NCBI GenBank assembly: GCA_018806985.1
Contig: JADANN010000107.1
Location: 310,001 to 374,000 of the forward strand
Length of the DNA: 64,000 nt
Direction: 5' to 3'
From: Angiostrongylus vasorum
Taxonomy: Eukaryota > Nematoda > Chromadorea > Rhabditida > Metastrongylidae
In this document: positions 47,168 to 59,040 of the stretch, in pieces
How the letters are laid out: every line of letters begins with the position of its first letter
Position numbering within the stretch: the stretch's first letter is position 1
Position numbers and translations under genes: made by a program
Notes under the pieces: model-generated
Databases searched by the model: none
Told to the model about the DNA's origin: nothing
Seen by the model: only the letters and a program-made list of their open reading frames with translations

Positions 47168-48644
47168 TACGACTGTTGTGTGTGTGTGTTATTGTATGGA
47201 AGTAAAGCTATGCTGTTTAACAACCTAGTGATTGCTCAGAGAAAAAGCGACGAATTTATAATCCAATGTCGAGGTTAATAGAAGGACGATCCTGGAATCT
47301 ATGATCTGTCCTAACGGGAGAGACAGGGATTGCATGAGTTCAGGCACAATGTCGCTGATCACGTATAAGGCATGAGGCGAGGAATACATTGGGGAAACAG
47401 GTCGACCACTTTATGTCCGCATAAAAAAGAACATCTAGATGGGAAAGTTAAAATTCGTCAAAACACTCCTCTAGGCACGCATAGGGCACAAAAGCACAAC
47501 GGCGATAATTTTTAAGTGACTGTCCGGATCCTAGCGCAGGAATCGAAAACATCAACGCGCAAAACTCTTAAAGTGTTTCGGATGAATTTCAAAAATCGAA
47601 AGATGAACCGGAAAGACGAGTGCCTCACAATGACACGTCACCAGGCACCTTATTTCAAAATGATATTTTAACCCCTGGGTGTGTCTCGCTCGTGACCCTA
47701 CGTAAACAACGCGTGGGCCAGTCCCACCCGGAACATCACGGTGAGTAACCTTTTTTGATCAATACGACGTTTATTTGAAAATTTGGTCTTCATTAATGCT
47801 ATAAATATTTCACCGAATATAACGCTACTGTTACAAAAACTACGTCCAGGATCTGGTGAAGGCGAAATCGCTCAGCCACCGACCAACAACACCAGCAACA
47901 ACGAAAACAACGACGACAACGACAACGAAGTCCTATGCCAACCTCGCACCAGCTCAAAAAGACCAGTTTATAAGGTCGCATAAATAAACATACGAACTAT
48001 TTATGCCGAGGCTTTTCATAGAAAGCCGGCCTATTGAAATATGTCAGAAACCTTCAGGGTTATAGAGGGAAAGGTCGTCCTCCATTCATCTTCATACGTT
48101 CCTCATCAGCAACGGCCTCGCCATGGACGTGAGAAAACGACGCTTTTTGGAGGTTGAATATTTAGAAAAGAACGTATCGGTTAAGCACAAAAAGGATGAT
48201 GGAAACTTTGAGGCAAACTTATTCCAAAAAAAGTGTAGAAATCAATTTATGTCGGCCAATCTGCACTGAGGGCCAGTGACCCCCTGCGGTAAAGAACTAA
48301 AAACGCTTTAGAACTGTTAACCGATGATTCTACGGAAAATCATGCTGGAGCAACATTCGACATATTAATGAGAAGCGAAAAAAAGGCAGGTTCCATTTCG
48401 TAGCAGAACCCATGCAAAAAACTGAACAATTTCAATTAGACAGTGCTTGCTGCAGTACAGGGAAGTGAATGGAAACAAAAGTTAGAACGCATGCATCGTC
48501 TGAAGACCAGTTATCTAAGTGACAAAGTATTTTATGTAAACAACCGTGGAGAGCTAAGGAAATCGGAATCTTGCCTCTACGACATAAGAGAAATAGTGTG
48601 TTGTTGATGAGGATCTACAGATCCCTAGTGGTCTTCATTGAACT

Positions 48645-49117
48645 CTATGAAATATTCTTTGAATTGAGGTGAGTTGGCTCAAAGTCGAAAGCAACCATTA
48701 TTGTCGATCCGTACGCATCGAAATCAATGTGCTTAGTTCATTATGCATTATTTGAGGACAGCCCTATTGTAAATAGTATAACCAACTTAGTTACCGTTGA
48801 AACTCGTTATGACGACAGTAACAACGCTGAAAGCGATTTCTTAAGAAAACGAGCACACTCCATTTGGAGACTCATCGAAAATTTCCTCCTTTAAGAAACA
48901 GCGAAGGCTTGTAGCTAAACTAAGAAACACTGACAATAACATCAGAGAGTGTGGGCATTAATCCTACCTTATATGCACTCGTTATTGATAACTCTTTCCA
49001 ATTATTTTCTAATTACTTCTCCTTATGGTTTCTTCATACCTACTTTGATCCAACGAAATAGAACAGATTGTCCTAAGCTAACTGATTCACCAAAATGGAT
49101 TTCACACCATTAGCGTT
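48645..49117. mobile_element. 473-bp insertion absent from the other duplicate
   Basis: Copy 1 reads TTCATTGAAC/GTTTATAAG without a gap (20542-20560, reverse); here the halves are separated by 473 bp. No terminal inverted repeat, coding frame or clear target-site duplication is visible, so a deletion in copy 1 cannot be excluded. Confidence 0.5.
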
Positions 49118-49214
49118 TATAAGTGAAAGAAATTAAATGCTAGCTGAACAATGCCAGTTAAAAACTGTGATACGTTTAAATATACATGAACACCGTGAAA
49201 TGGACTGACCTCTG

Positions 49215-49502
49215 CTATAAAAGATAAAGGATAAAGTTCTCGGCGTTGATCAGTCTCTCAGGGATGCGCCATGCATTCGACTTCATTAAGCATCGTTGGA
49301 GGTGATTGAACGCATATCTAGCGCTTTATATGACTCGCGGCGGTCTACCTATTTATCCAGCCAGTGCTGCTACTCTCCTGGACAAGTCTGGTACCAACTT
49401 GCCGACCCTGGAGGGATGGAAGGCTTGGTGACCGAGGGGCGCAGGGAACGATGCTATGTGTGTTTTGCAGAGCGCCTCTGACTACTACGACACACGCGTT
49501 CT
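49215..49502 (-). mobile_element. SINE-A copy, full length
   Basis: Tail AAGATAAAGGATAAAG at 49222-49237. In reverse, the head is ACGCGTGTGTCGTAGTAG. Confidence 0.8.
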
Positions 49503-49945
49503 GACCTCTGCTAACAGGGAGTTATTCTGTACGCCAACATTCACCTGGAAACATTTGTTCAACGTTATGTTTGTCTTAACTAAAAGAGTGGTTTCTACTA
49601 AGCAAAGCACCGACTTCATGGGCATTGTAAACGACTTCAAATAACAGTGCACTCTGTGGCCTCGAATAATGTGGCAGTACTACGCAAAACACCCAAATAT
49701 CTAAAAATTATAGAAGCTTACTACTTCGACAACTCCGCAAGGATTCATTGTTTAAGTAGAGGAAGCGTTCAAATCAACGACTTAACGGCGATATTAAGAC
49801 TAATGTCGGACTTTTCACAGATACAAATAGGTAACAGTTCAATTATAAGATTACAAAACCAAGTCAACTGTGCAACTCGAAAGTAAGGCGGTGCAGACTA
49901 ATTTTTGATAGATGTACTTAATCGAAGCGAGAGAAGAGCACTTAC

Positions 49946-50303
49946 CGGGTTGTTCATCGAGTCCATCATGCGAACAAACATCAAGTTCTCCTTATGAATC
50001 ATACCATGACAAAATGTCACTAATATGGCTTAACTGCTTACAAGCCCTGCTTCAGACCCCATTTCTTTGGGTGGCACTTCACCATTGGTCAAAGGCTGTC
50101 CTGAAAAAACTGATAGTAATTATATGGTATAAGCATGGTGAGATCAATAATTGTGTCAAGAACGCTATTTATTACCGATAACACCAATTGTACTGGTTCT
50201 TGACGTTTTCACGGGTTTTCATACGATCTTGGAACATTTGGAAAAGCTCCGAAGCGACTGCTGACAGCCCATCGGCACAATGAAGGAGCTTAGCGACCAA
50301 GTC
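49946..50303 (-). CDS. three exons of an unrecognised gene
   Basis: Exons 50303-50213, 50100-50042 and 49990-49946 join in phase (donors GTGAAA, GTAAGC, GTAAGT; introns 112 and 51 bp; acceptors ATTAAG, TTTTTTCAG, ATTCATAAG). The peptide of about 64 residues starts with an amphipathic helix (LVAKLLHCADGLSAVASELF) and ends ENLMFVRMMDSMNNP. Further exons must exist on both sides: upstream ones would lie beyond the repeat B copy at 50427, and I could not find the next one downstream. No family recognised. Confidence 0.55.
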
Positions 50304-50426
50304 CTTAATAAGGCAATCCAAACAAAAGATGAGACCACGAAGTGGTAGTCATTACCTCAGCTGTACTACCGTACTCGACTAAAACTCTGTAGTCGTATGA
50401 ATGACAGTTGGCAGTGAAAGTGAATC

Positions 50427-50805
50427 CTCCCAACGGTTTACCGGCTCATCGTGGCTGGGAGGTGTTCCTGGGTGTCGGACTGCGATGCACAGCGGGGGAT
50501 TCGTCCCTAGCAGGGTCTCCCAAGCTGAGAAGGATTTCGGCGTTTCCATCAGAAAGCCTGGCTAGGAGTAAGCCAATACCAGGATCCACCACCGTCCTGG
50601 TATCAAAGTCGCATGGTGACAAATCTCCCTCTGATCCACAAGGGCTGCGAATGCCTTTCGCGGTGACGACCTGGGGGCAGACTTTGGCTAGGCTGTCCTC
50701 GGGATTTTAGGAAACCACGATGGCTTAACCAGCAAATGTCCGATAAATTGTGATTATGCTGGAGCCCGCACAATTAGTGATGACGGGCCGTTCAAGTATC
50801 AAGTA
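50427..50805 (+). repeat. repeat family B copy
   Basis: Complete copy, CCCAACGGTTTACCGGCTCA to GTTCAAGTATCAAG. It is probably within an intron of the gene at 49946-50303. Confidence 0.8.
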
Positions 50806-51619
50806 TCAAGTCGTATGAATGAACTATTTGTCGGTGGCAGTATAAGGAGGCTTCCAACTGTTAACCTTCTTTTCTATTCCAAGAGAACCTGAAAAGCTAC
50901 TTGTGGTTGCACCAAACCTATCACATCAGACCCCTATTCGGAAATACTTCACTGCCAATAGAAATTCGACAGCTGTCAGCGAAATTTGTACTCTGGGAGA
51001 GAAAACGTGTGGCACCCACTAGTCTGTTCCAACGGAAAGGAATGTGGTCTTTCTCTTAGGCTACCTATTATAGTTACTGTCACTCGATAACTAGAGATAT
51101 TACTTGCATCACGTATGGACCATTATAGCTTTAGTATTGCGAAAAACTTCACACTGGAACCAAGCCTAACGGAACATGAATTGAGACCAGAAATGCAGGA
51201 ATCACTGGAGAATTTCATTTTATAAACAAACAATCATTTCGCCGTCACTCGACTAAAATTCGAAGAAGTTCTTCCTCTGCGAGAGAAATAAAAAGTTGGT
51301 CGAACGTGGGCAAGAAATTGCAGTTCAGTCCCGTCTCATTTTTCATATAGAAGTATACGTGTAAAATCCACTAACATTTTTTGGCGACGAGATGATTCAA
51401 TGAAATAGTAGTTTTTAAATAACCCGTAATCATCAGGGCCCGCGACCTCTTCATGTGCCTTGTTTACATGCGGTTTACACACAGTTGCAACTATTGCAAT
51501 TCTGCAGCTTTTACAATTTGCAATCCCTGGATGCAGTTTGACAGCCTTCAATAACTACATTTAACGCTTTACGCAGTTCTTATGGAAACATTAGAAAAAG
51601 AAAGTTCTTCGCGAGCTAT
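50806..51619. other. no firmly recognised feature
   Basis: A minus-strand frame at 51336-51551 (with AHEEVAGPDDYG after an acceptor-like ACAAG) may be an exon of the gene at 49946-50303. Not established. Confidence 0.35.
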
Positions 51620-52625
51620 AAGTATCATCATTCTACAACGATAATAACACAGACGCCAAAAGAGGGGTTAGGAAAGGCGATGCCATCGCGCCAAAATTAT
51701 TTACTTTAACCCCGGTAACGCTATGTGATTATTGAAATGAGACAACATCGGAGTGAAAATGGATGGTCGTCAATAAAACCATCTTCGCGCTTTGCTTAAT
51801 ACATCGTTCCTATAACACAAAACATGTAGGCGGAGTAAATACATCTTGACTTCGAAAAAGCCTGTGAAAGGACTGGCCTTCGTCTCACAAAAACGATGTT
51901 CATGAGGAACGGATTGGTTTCGTATGCCCCATTCAGTCTCGCTGAAACGAATAACTTCGAGTGCTCAAGTTACACCTAGTAAGAGAAATCAACATGGCGC
52001 ATTGCTTAACTCCAAAGTTGAGAAATAGGAAGCAAACGGCTTAGTGAGTTTGCAACAACGTCGATGATGTGGTGAAGACAACAAAGAACATCTAAGTCTG
52101 CCCCCACGTTTCCGACTACTCAATTCTTCCTGCCTTAACGTATGCGTCAGAAATCTGCTCTCGGCGCAAGCAGAAGAAAGGTCACACAACTTTACTAAAC
52201 TCGCAGTCGAAAGGACGATGATGAGGGTATCTCATATCAGGGAATTGTGAAAAGGGATCCGTAGTTCCAACCAGTGTTGGTGATCAAAAATTAATGACAC
52301 CGTTCCACATGCCAAGTCGGCGAAGATAAGCTAGGCGAGACACATAACGCCTGTGAACGACAAGCGATTCCTCGGCATGTCAAGTGCACTGCAGGAAAAC
52401 CACCAACCCAATGGTCAAAGTTATTCACGAAAGACCTGGAAGAAAGTACGATGCTCAACGAGTCCCTAAAGCGAGCACAGCACACTGGACTCCTTCACAC
52501 GAGGCAGGAATGGAAAGTATACTGGCGCCCGCTCGAGTCACTCGACGATCAACGAGGAGACAGGTGATACAGATGAACGATATCAAAAATATGGCACCGC
52601 TCATGCTTGAAGAATGATAGAATAT
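51620..52625 (+). mobile_element. RTE LINE 3' fragment, heavily decayed
   Basis: Starts within the RT just before motif B and ends with CTCATGCTTGAAGAATGATAG, the same 3' end as the minus-strand copy at 26150. Many indels; no frame over 80 codons. Confidence 0.8.
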
Positions 52626-53598
52626 TAGTCTATCTATATAGTTCTATAGTCTAACTATAGTCATCTTTTCTCATTGCCATGCCAAATGCTGGTCGACCAT
52701 GACTGCCTACTGGAACAGGAGATGGCGGCTGCAGTATGCATCCAGCAAAGAATCGAAGGAAATCTAGTAGAATTACTGAGAGTAATTGAAGTGTTTTTTA
52801 GAGCACTTTTTAGCCCTTTGTGTTTTAGAGAACACCATGGTCTACTTCGTGGGAAAATTTAGCTCACGCCCCCCTTTTTTTTTAATTTTGCAAGCCTTCA
52901 GTCCTTTAAAAAAAGTCCGCTTTTTTCAACCAACCTCTTTATTTTCGTCAATTTGCCATTTGTCACCTTCTGAAATCTGATAAGTTCTGTTGAAGTTGTT
53001 ACACTCCTATCATGTTATGAATTTCTCAACATTAGCATATCTTTAGGACATACACACAGTTGAAATATTGAATTCATCTTCGCAGGTCATTAAACGATTT
53101 GTTATTTTCTGTCCCATTCTTATTTTTGTGACTCCAACCGATTTGTCTAAAAAATCCAGTCTTCTTAAAATATCTTGGAGTGAGCTTTGTTATTTATGAA
53201 TTAGGTCTTATGTTCTTTTCTTATTTTGCTTACGTTCATCATATTCACCTTCGGGGTGAATAGGATAACCTGGCGAATAATTCTCTTCCTCCTAGCCCTT
53301 ACATGAAAGTGCTTCACCGAAGACAAACCGTATAACTAAACCGAACCTTGATAACGAGGCAGTTTAATACTACCGACTCTTCGAGCATCAATTGTATATG
53401 ACCAATTTCAGCGACTTTCTATCAGCTCTCGAATGCTTGGTGAAGTTAAATTCTTGGAGCACCCGTCAGCAACTAATCAGTTCTGAACGCCCCCACTCTT
53501 TATCTTTTTATCCTAATATTATAAACCGCATAGTTAGAAATTGACGAAAAGGCATTTATGATGAAAAACTGACAAATTTTCATTTCGATATTCTTATG
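52626..53598. other. no recognised feature
   Basis: AT-rich spacer between two LINE copies. Confidence 0.45.
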
Positions 53599-53724
53599 AC
53601 CACAGATCTCCATTATATGAGGGATCTCGAGCCGGTTAGTCGCAAAGCTACGTGGCGCATCCCCAGGTGGCGGATAGGGGGTTAATCGTGGACCAAAAGC
53701 AACCTTTGCTTCCCTGAGACGCAG

Positions 53725-53883
53725 ATGGATCCAGGGGATGGACTCCTTGTTCCTGCTGCGCCGATTTGGCACATACTTTCTGCATTTACGGGGAGTATTC
53801 GTGCACCAGTGTGTGGGTGCGTTCTAGTTTATGCGAATTGTATTCTACTAGTCAATTCAGCCAAAAAGCCTGCAATCAAGTGA
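53725..53883 (+). other. short upstream frame in the LINE 5' region
   Basis: ATG to TGA, 52 residues, beginning MDPGDG. The same frame is open in the copy at 10667-10870, though the start there is GTG. It may be a leader frame or the start of the endonuclease ORF. Confidence 0.4.
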
Positions 53884-54093
53884 AAGGGAAGTATATGGGA
53901 GGCGGTTAGAAGTCGCCTCCAACAAATAAGCTCCACGTCCACTCTGAGAGAGCCTGGCAAGCTACCCGTGAGTATACCCAGCCCCCACGTTCGGAACCCA
54001 GCAAGCTATACGTCGATATCAAAAGTGCTAAACACAGTAAAAAAGAACGGGCCTCATTAACCTGACACCGAAAGAGCGCCCAATTTCGCAGCG

Positions 54094-55453
54094 TTGGGTA
54101 GGAAGAGTACGGAGAGGCTGCTAAAATCTCAGGGCCAATGGAAGCTGCCTGGATTTCAAAGAACTATGTTGACGATCTGTACCTACAATGCACGTACACT
54201 TGCATCCGAGTCCTCGATAAAAGTCTTGCTCATTCAAGCAAGCAGGATGAAGTACGACGTCATCGGCCTGGCCGAGACGAGAAGACGCCAGCCTTTCAAC
54301 GCCGTCAATGACACCAGAGACGAACTGTTGTGCGACAGTAGAGGAGTCGGCGGTGTCCGCGTTCTCGTCAACACGAGTTTGTCCATGAACATCGATTCAT
54401 TCGAACAACTTACAACCCGAATCGAACGTTTACGATTAAAAAAGATGTTGATCAATTTCGGCTTTGACAATCTTCGTCGTTTACGTCGTTTACGCGCCCA
54501 CATCAAACTATGACGAAGAAGAAGTCGAAGCATTCTATATGGACTTGCAGAAGTTCTACAGAGAAGACCACACATTCTTCAAGTCTGAAGAAAGTCACAT
54601 TGGAACCCACGGATTAGAATGGAAGGAACAGGGTGAGCGGCTGTCTGAGTTTATCATGGCGACCACGACAATCCATGGTAACTCACAATTCCAGAAGGCC
54701 CCCCCTCAACGCTGGACGTGGGAGTCTTCCAATGGAGAGTACCATAACGAACTAGACCACATCATAGCAAATAGAAGGTTTTACCTAACCGATTTCGCTG
54801 TTGCCCCAAAATTCTACGCGGGATCAGACCACCGTTTCCTTCGTGCAAGATTCTATTTCTCGCGCAAAGGAGAAAAAGCAGCCAAATTCAAAAAACGAAG
54901 TCCCAGAACCACCACAAACTGGGACTTATTTAATTCATTAGTCGGCTGTTGGGAAGATACCGTTGTCGATAACATCGACAAGGAATACGATCGGCTCATT
55001 CAACATCTTCACGTTAGCGCTATGAAACGTCTGTCTCCAGAAACACTCGTGCTGATACGACAATGTGGAATCGCACGAGCTGCAGGCAACCGCGAACTAA
55101 CGTCTGAACTTGCAAAACAGTGCGAACAGACGATAAAAGAAGATCTTAAAGAGAGAAGAGCAGCAGTAATGGTCAAAGCTGCAGAGGCTGGGAAAAGCAT
55201 TCGCAAAGCCCACCGAAGCTTCGCCAATTACAAGACCAAAATGACTGCACTCCGGCGCCCAGACGGAACAGTTACAGCGTCTAGAAAGGCAATGGAGAAA
55301 ACCACTCACGACTACTACTCAGATCTCTTCGATAGCCACGTCCACCTTCCGTCATATGAAATAAAGGAGGATGGATATGTTGTACCACCGGTTCTCCCTT
55401 CCGAAATCCGCCATGCCATTTCGTCGGCGAAAAAATCGAACAACACCAGCTAA
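54094..55453 (+). pseudogene. LINE endonuclease and linker, frameshifted
   Basis: First frame 54094-54513: [20 protein letters not shown] (catalytic Glu intact), SRGVGGVRVLVN. After a shift, 54464-55453: [35 protein letters not shown], then the linker with RLSPETLVLIRQCGIARAAG. The GDFN block is deleted between FFKSEE and HIGTHG, so nuclease activity is not expected. Confidence 0.85.
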
Positions 55454-56183
55454 AGACAGGATAAGACCAAAACACCTGAAGAACCTTCTGTCATTCCTCG
55501 TAAACACACTGGCTCGGCTCTTCGCATGTTACCTGTCCGAATGCAAGTTCCCTACCCACTGGAAGACCAGCAAGACCGTGTTATTGTTCAAGAAGGGTGA
55601 CGTACGGAATAACGGCAACTATCGCCCAATCTGCTTGCTGTCTGTCGTCTGCAAACTTTTCACTCGAGTCATCCTAAACAGGATTGACAGAACACTGGAC
55701 GTAGGAGAGCCATGTGACCAAGCAGGGTTTCTAAAAAGGATTCGGTACGATGGACAACATCCATACGATAACAAGGCTCATTGAAGTGTCGCGAGAGTAC
55801 AAAAGACCGCTCTGTCTCACGTTCATCGATTTACAGAAGGTCTTTGATTCAGTTGAGATAGAAGCAGTCATTGAAGCCTAGTCAACGACTCCCTACTCTG
55901 CACATAAAGATTATTCGTGAGCTGCACAAAAAATTTCACAGCCATGACATCACCATTCTACGACGATATTAACATCGACGTCAAAAGAGGAATTAAGCAT
56001 GGCAATACCATCCCGCCAAAATTATTTGCCGCCACCCTCCAGAACGTCATGCGAGCACTGGAATGGGATAATATGGGAGTGAAAATCGATGGTCAGCAGT
56101 TACACCACCCTCGCTTTGCTGATGACATCGTCCTTATAACACCAAACATTAGCCTAAGCGGAACGTATGCTTACCGACTTTGA
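55371..56183 (+). pseudogene. LINE reverse transcriptase, frameshifted
   Basis: 55371-55784: FLVNTLARLFACYLSECKFP, TVLLFKKGDVRNNGNYRPICLL, QAGFLKR. Motif A (LTFIDLQKVFDS) follows in another frame at 55815-55850. 55917-56183 carries motif B (IKHGNTIPPKL) and an intact FADDIVLI. Confidence 0.85.
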
Positions 56184-56937
56184 TAAAGCCTATGGAAAGA
56201 TTGGTCTTCGACTAATCCTCACAAAAAAGATGTTTATGAAGAACGGATTGGTTTCGTATCTCCCATTCACGCTCAACGGTACGAATGTCTCCGAACGATC
56301 CAGTTATGTCTACCTAGGTCGGGAAATCAATGTGATGAACGACTTAGCCCCGGAGCTGAGCAGAAGAAAACGAGCGGCTTGGGGAGCTTTCGAGAGCATC
56401 GAGGATGTAGTGAAGAGAACAAAGAACACCCGACTCCGTGCATACCTTTTCGACTCAACGGTGCTTCCTGCCCTAACGAATGCGTCAGAAACCTGGTCGC
56501 TGCGTAAACAGGATGAAAGATCACTAATCGTTGTCGAACGCACAGTCGAAAGGGCGATCCTAGGAGTATCCCGTTTCACACATTTAAGGAAAGGGATCCG
56601 AAGCTCCGACCTGCGTCAACGATCAAAGATCAAAGATGCCGTTCTGTACGCCAAATAGTCGAAGATAAGGTGGGTGGGAGACGTAGTGCGTATGAACGAT
56701 AACAGATGGACAACAGCCGTTAGTGACTGGTTTCCTCGGGGTGTTAAACGCACTGCAGGAAGACCGCTGGCTCAATGGTCGGAGTTCTTCACGAAAAGCC
56801 TAGAAGAAAGATGTGATGCTCAAAGAGTCCCTACAGCGAGCAGAACCCACTGGGTTACTCTTCCACGCCACAAGGAAATATGGAAGATTTACTGGCGCCC
56901 GTTGGAGTCACTTGACCATCAACGGGACTACAGGTGA
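56167..56937 (+). pseudogene. LINE RT thumb and C-terminal domain
   Basis: Two frames interrupted by a stop at 56656-56658. It includes KNTRLRAYLFDSTVLPAL, TWSLRKQDERSL, RKGIRSSDLRQRSKIKDAV, and the RTE-type tail VGDVVRMNDNRWTTAVSDW. Confidence 0.85.
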
Positions 56938-57025
56938 TACAGGTGATAATCCTATGAAGCGATATTGTTGAGCTGATGCCAGTTTGGTACAGTTGTCGTT
57001 GGAATTTTTGTTGTTATTCGTCGAT

Positions 57026-57061
57026 GGCTGACGTTTGGGCGATTTCGCCTTCCTCGGAGCC
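57026..57061 (-). ncRNA. hammerhead-like motif with paired stem I
   Basis: Minus strand: GGCU, CCGAGGA, stem II GGCGAAAUCGCC, CAAAC, GUC, AGCC. Stems I and II are perfect; two core bases differ (U to C, G to C), so it is likely inactive. Confidence 0.45.
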
Positions 57062-57129
57062 GTACTGTTACGAGTGGGACACTTCCTCAGAACCGTGCTG
57101 TTATTGGTCAGTTATTTATGCCGAATTTT

Positions 57130-57430
57130 GAGTTATTAAGAGAGGCGCAGTGGTTAGAGGTGGCCCGCAACACAAATGTGGTCGTTGGTTCAATCTCATA
57201 CCGGGAACATGCCAAGACGTCCATCCCTCCTCTTTCGGAAAATTGCTACCAGACTTGTCCGGTGGTATGGCAACACTGAATGTACACGTTGACAGGCCAC
57301 TGAGAGTCATTGCACAGACTGTATATGCATTCAATCATTTCTACGACCTTACGAATTAAATGGAATACATGGCGCACCCCTCAGGGATTGAGGAACACCA
57401 AACGCTTCTCCTTCTATCGTCAACGCAGAG
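57130..57430 (+). mobile_element. SINE-A copy
   Basis: The head GAGGCGCAGTGGTTAGAGG (box A) and GGTTCAATCTC (box B) are the clearest tRNA-like promoter in the window. The tail is decayed. Confidence 0.8.
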
Positions 57431-58135
<705 letters not shown>

Positions 58136-58239
58136 CATTTATGAGGGTGATTTGTGTATCAAAAATGCTACAACAGTGTTAAGTAATCAAATCATTTAGA
58201 AGCCATTAACGAATACCCATCTCTGAAGTTATCGAAAGG

Positions 58240-59040
58240 GAACGTCAGCGTGGTCGTGTTTGAGCCTCAGACCACTGTCAACTACGCACAACACTCGGGG
58301 GCAGAGAGGAGCCAACCGGAACATGCCTCCAATCCTCGTCAACACACTTGCCCGGCTGTTTATACGTTATCTTCCAGAAGGAAGATTCCCCAGTCAACGG
58401 GGAAAAAAGTACGATAGCGATGTTATGCAAGAAATGAACGTGGGTAACATCGTAAACCATCAACCACACTGCATGCTGTTTGTCGCGCTCTAAGTTTCAG
58501 AGAGATAAGGGTCTCGATTCAGTTCGGACATAACATACGTGGAAGTCTTGGAAAACAAATGCGTACCTACTTAGTAAGTAAAAAGTTTTTCCATATAATA
58601 ATTCTACAAAGCTCCGATATTATCCTATCAGAACTAATCAGCAGCACTGTCAAGAACAGGATCTGGAAATTGAGATAGTTATCTACGGGAGCAATCGTCG
58701 ATAACCGGTAGTTCTGCCAGTTTTGATGTTTTATGACGTCTGCCTTTAAGGAAGGGCACTGACAATGAAACAGTCAACAGTTTATGGTTGAATCTGAAGA
58801 AAATGACGTTGCTAAGAGGGATTGGGATTCTTTATGAATGCTCGAACTAATTATAGCATTGTCGGGAAGTCGGCAACAACGAACCACTCAATACCAGACC
58901 TGTGTCGGAAAAAAAACACCAGGATTGGGAAGCCCACAAGACCAACCAGAATTGTTGTGAAGAACACAAAGAGTACATGTCTCCGTGACGAACTTTGTAC
59001 CCTATTTCTTCTTCTTTAACACACGCCTTAGAAAAATTAG
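58240..59040 (+). mobile_element. decayed LINE RT fragment
   Basis: MPPILVNTLARLFIRYLPEG (58324-58383) matches the segment before RT motif 1. A later RTKSTCLRDELCTLF-like segment near 58970 matches the thumb, so the middle is deleted. Confidence 0.6.

Larger units (their letters stand above)
46907..47297. mobile_element. 391-bp fold-back insertion with hammerhead-like cores
   Basis: Flanked by TCTATGATCTATC (46894-46906) and TCTATGATCTGTC (47298-47310), a 13-bp target-site duplication with one mismatch. The site is uninterrupted in the PLE copy at 21882-21900. Inside, 46907-47076 and 47083-47246 are inverted repeats, each with a hammerhead-like core; the last 50 bp are unpaired. The arrangement resembles inverted Penelope terminal repeats mobilised without an ORF. 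Confidence 0.75.
46240..47690 (+). mobile_element. Penelope-like element, 5'-truncated and interrupted
   Basis: Plus strand. 46290-46640 encodes the RT thumb (EQMDECIKFLNRESEYMKF, then NWPTFLNIQIRLSESGY), followed by the linker (NRLYDRLWSSENSMI, about 46850-46900). It is then interrupted by a 391-bp insertion and resumes at 47298 with ICPNGRDRDCMS and GEEYIGETGRPLYVRI (GIY-YIG core, 47374-47425). Stops and shifts are present throughout. Confidence 0.85.
46700..49500 (+). repeat. inverted duplication, copy 2
   Basis: Matches the reverse complement of 20158-22085 except for two insertions (46907-47310 and about 48645-49117). Its end coincides with the 5' end of a SINE-A in both copies. Confidence 0.8.
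53599..56955 (+). mobile_element. RTE-type LINE, near full length, broken
   Basis: About 3.36 kb, collinear with 7645-10998. Order: 5' region with a 52-codon frame (53725-53883), endonuclease, linker, RT, C-terminal domain (56674-56937), end CAGGTGATAATCC. The catalytic RT motif FADD is intact, but there are at least four frameshifts and two in-frame stops (near 55880 and at 56656-56658). Confidence 0.9.

Noticed and set aside
48645..49117. Helitron identity for the 473-bp insertion
   Set aside because: It begins TC, but there is no CTRR end, no terminal hairpin and no A/T target.
53725..56955. A functional retrotransposon
   Set aside because: RT motif C is intact, but frameshifts, stops and loss of the nuclease GDFN block make it dead.
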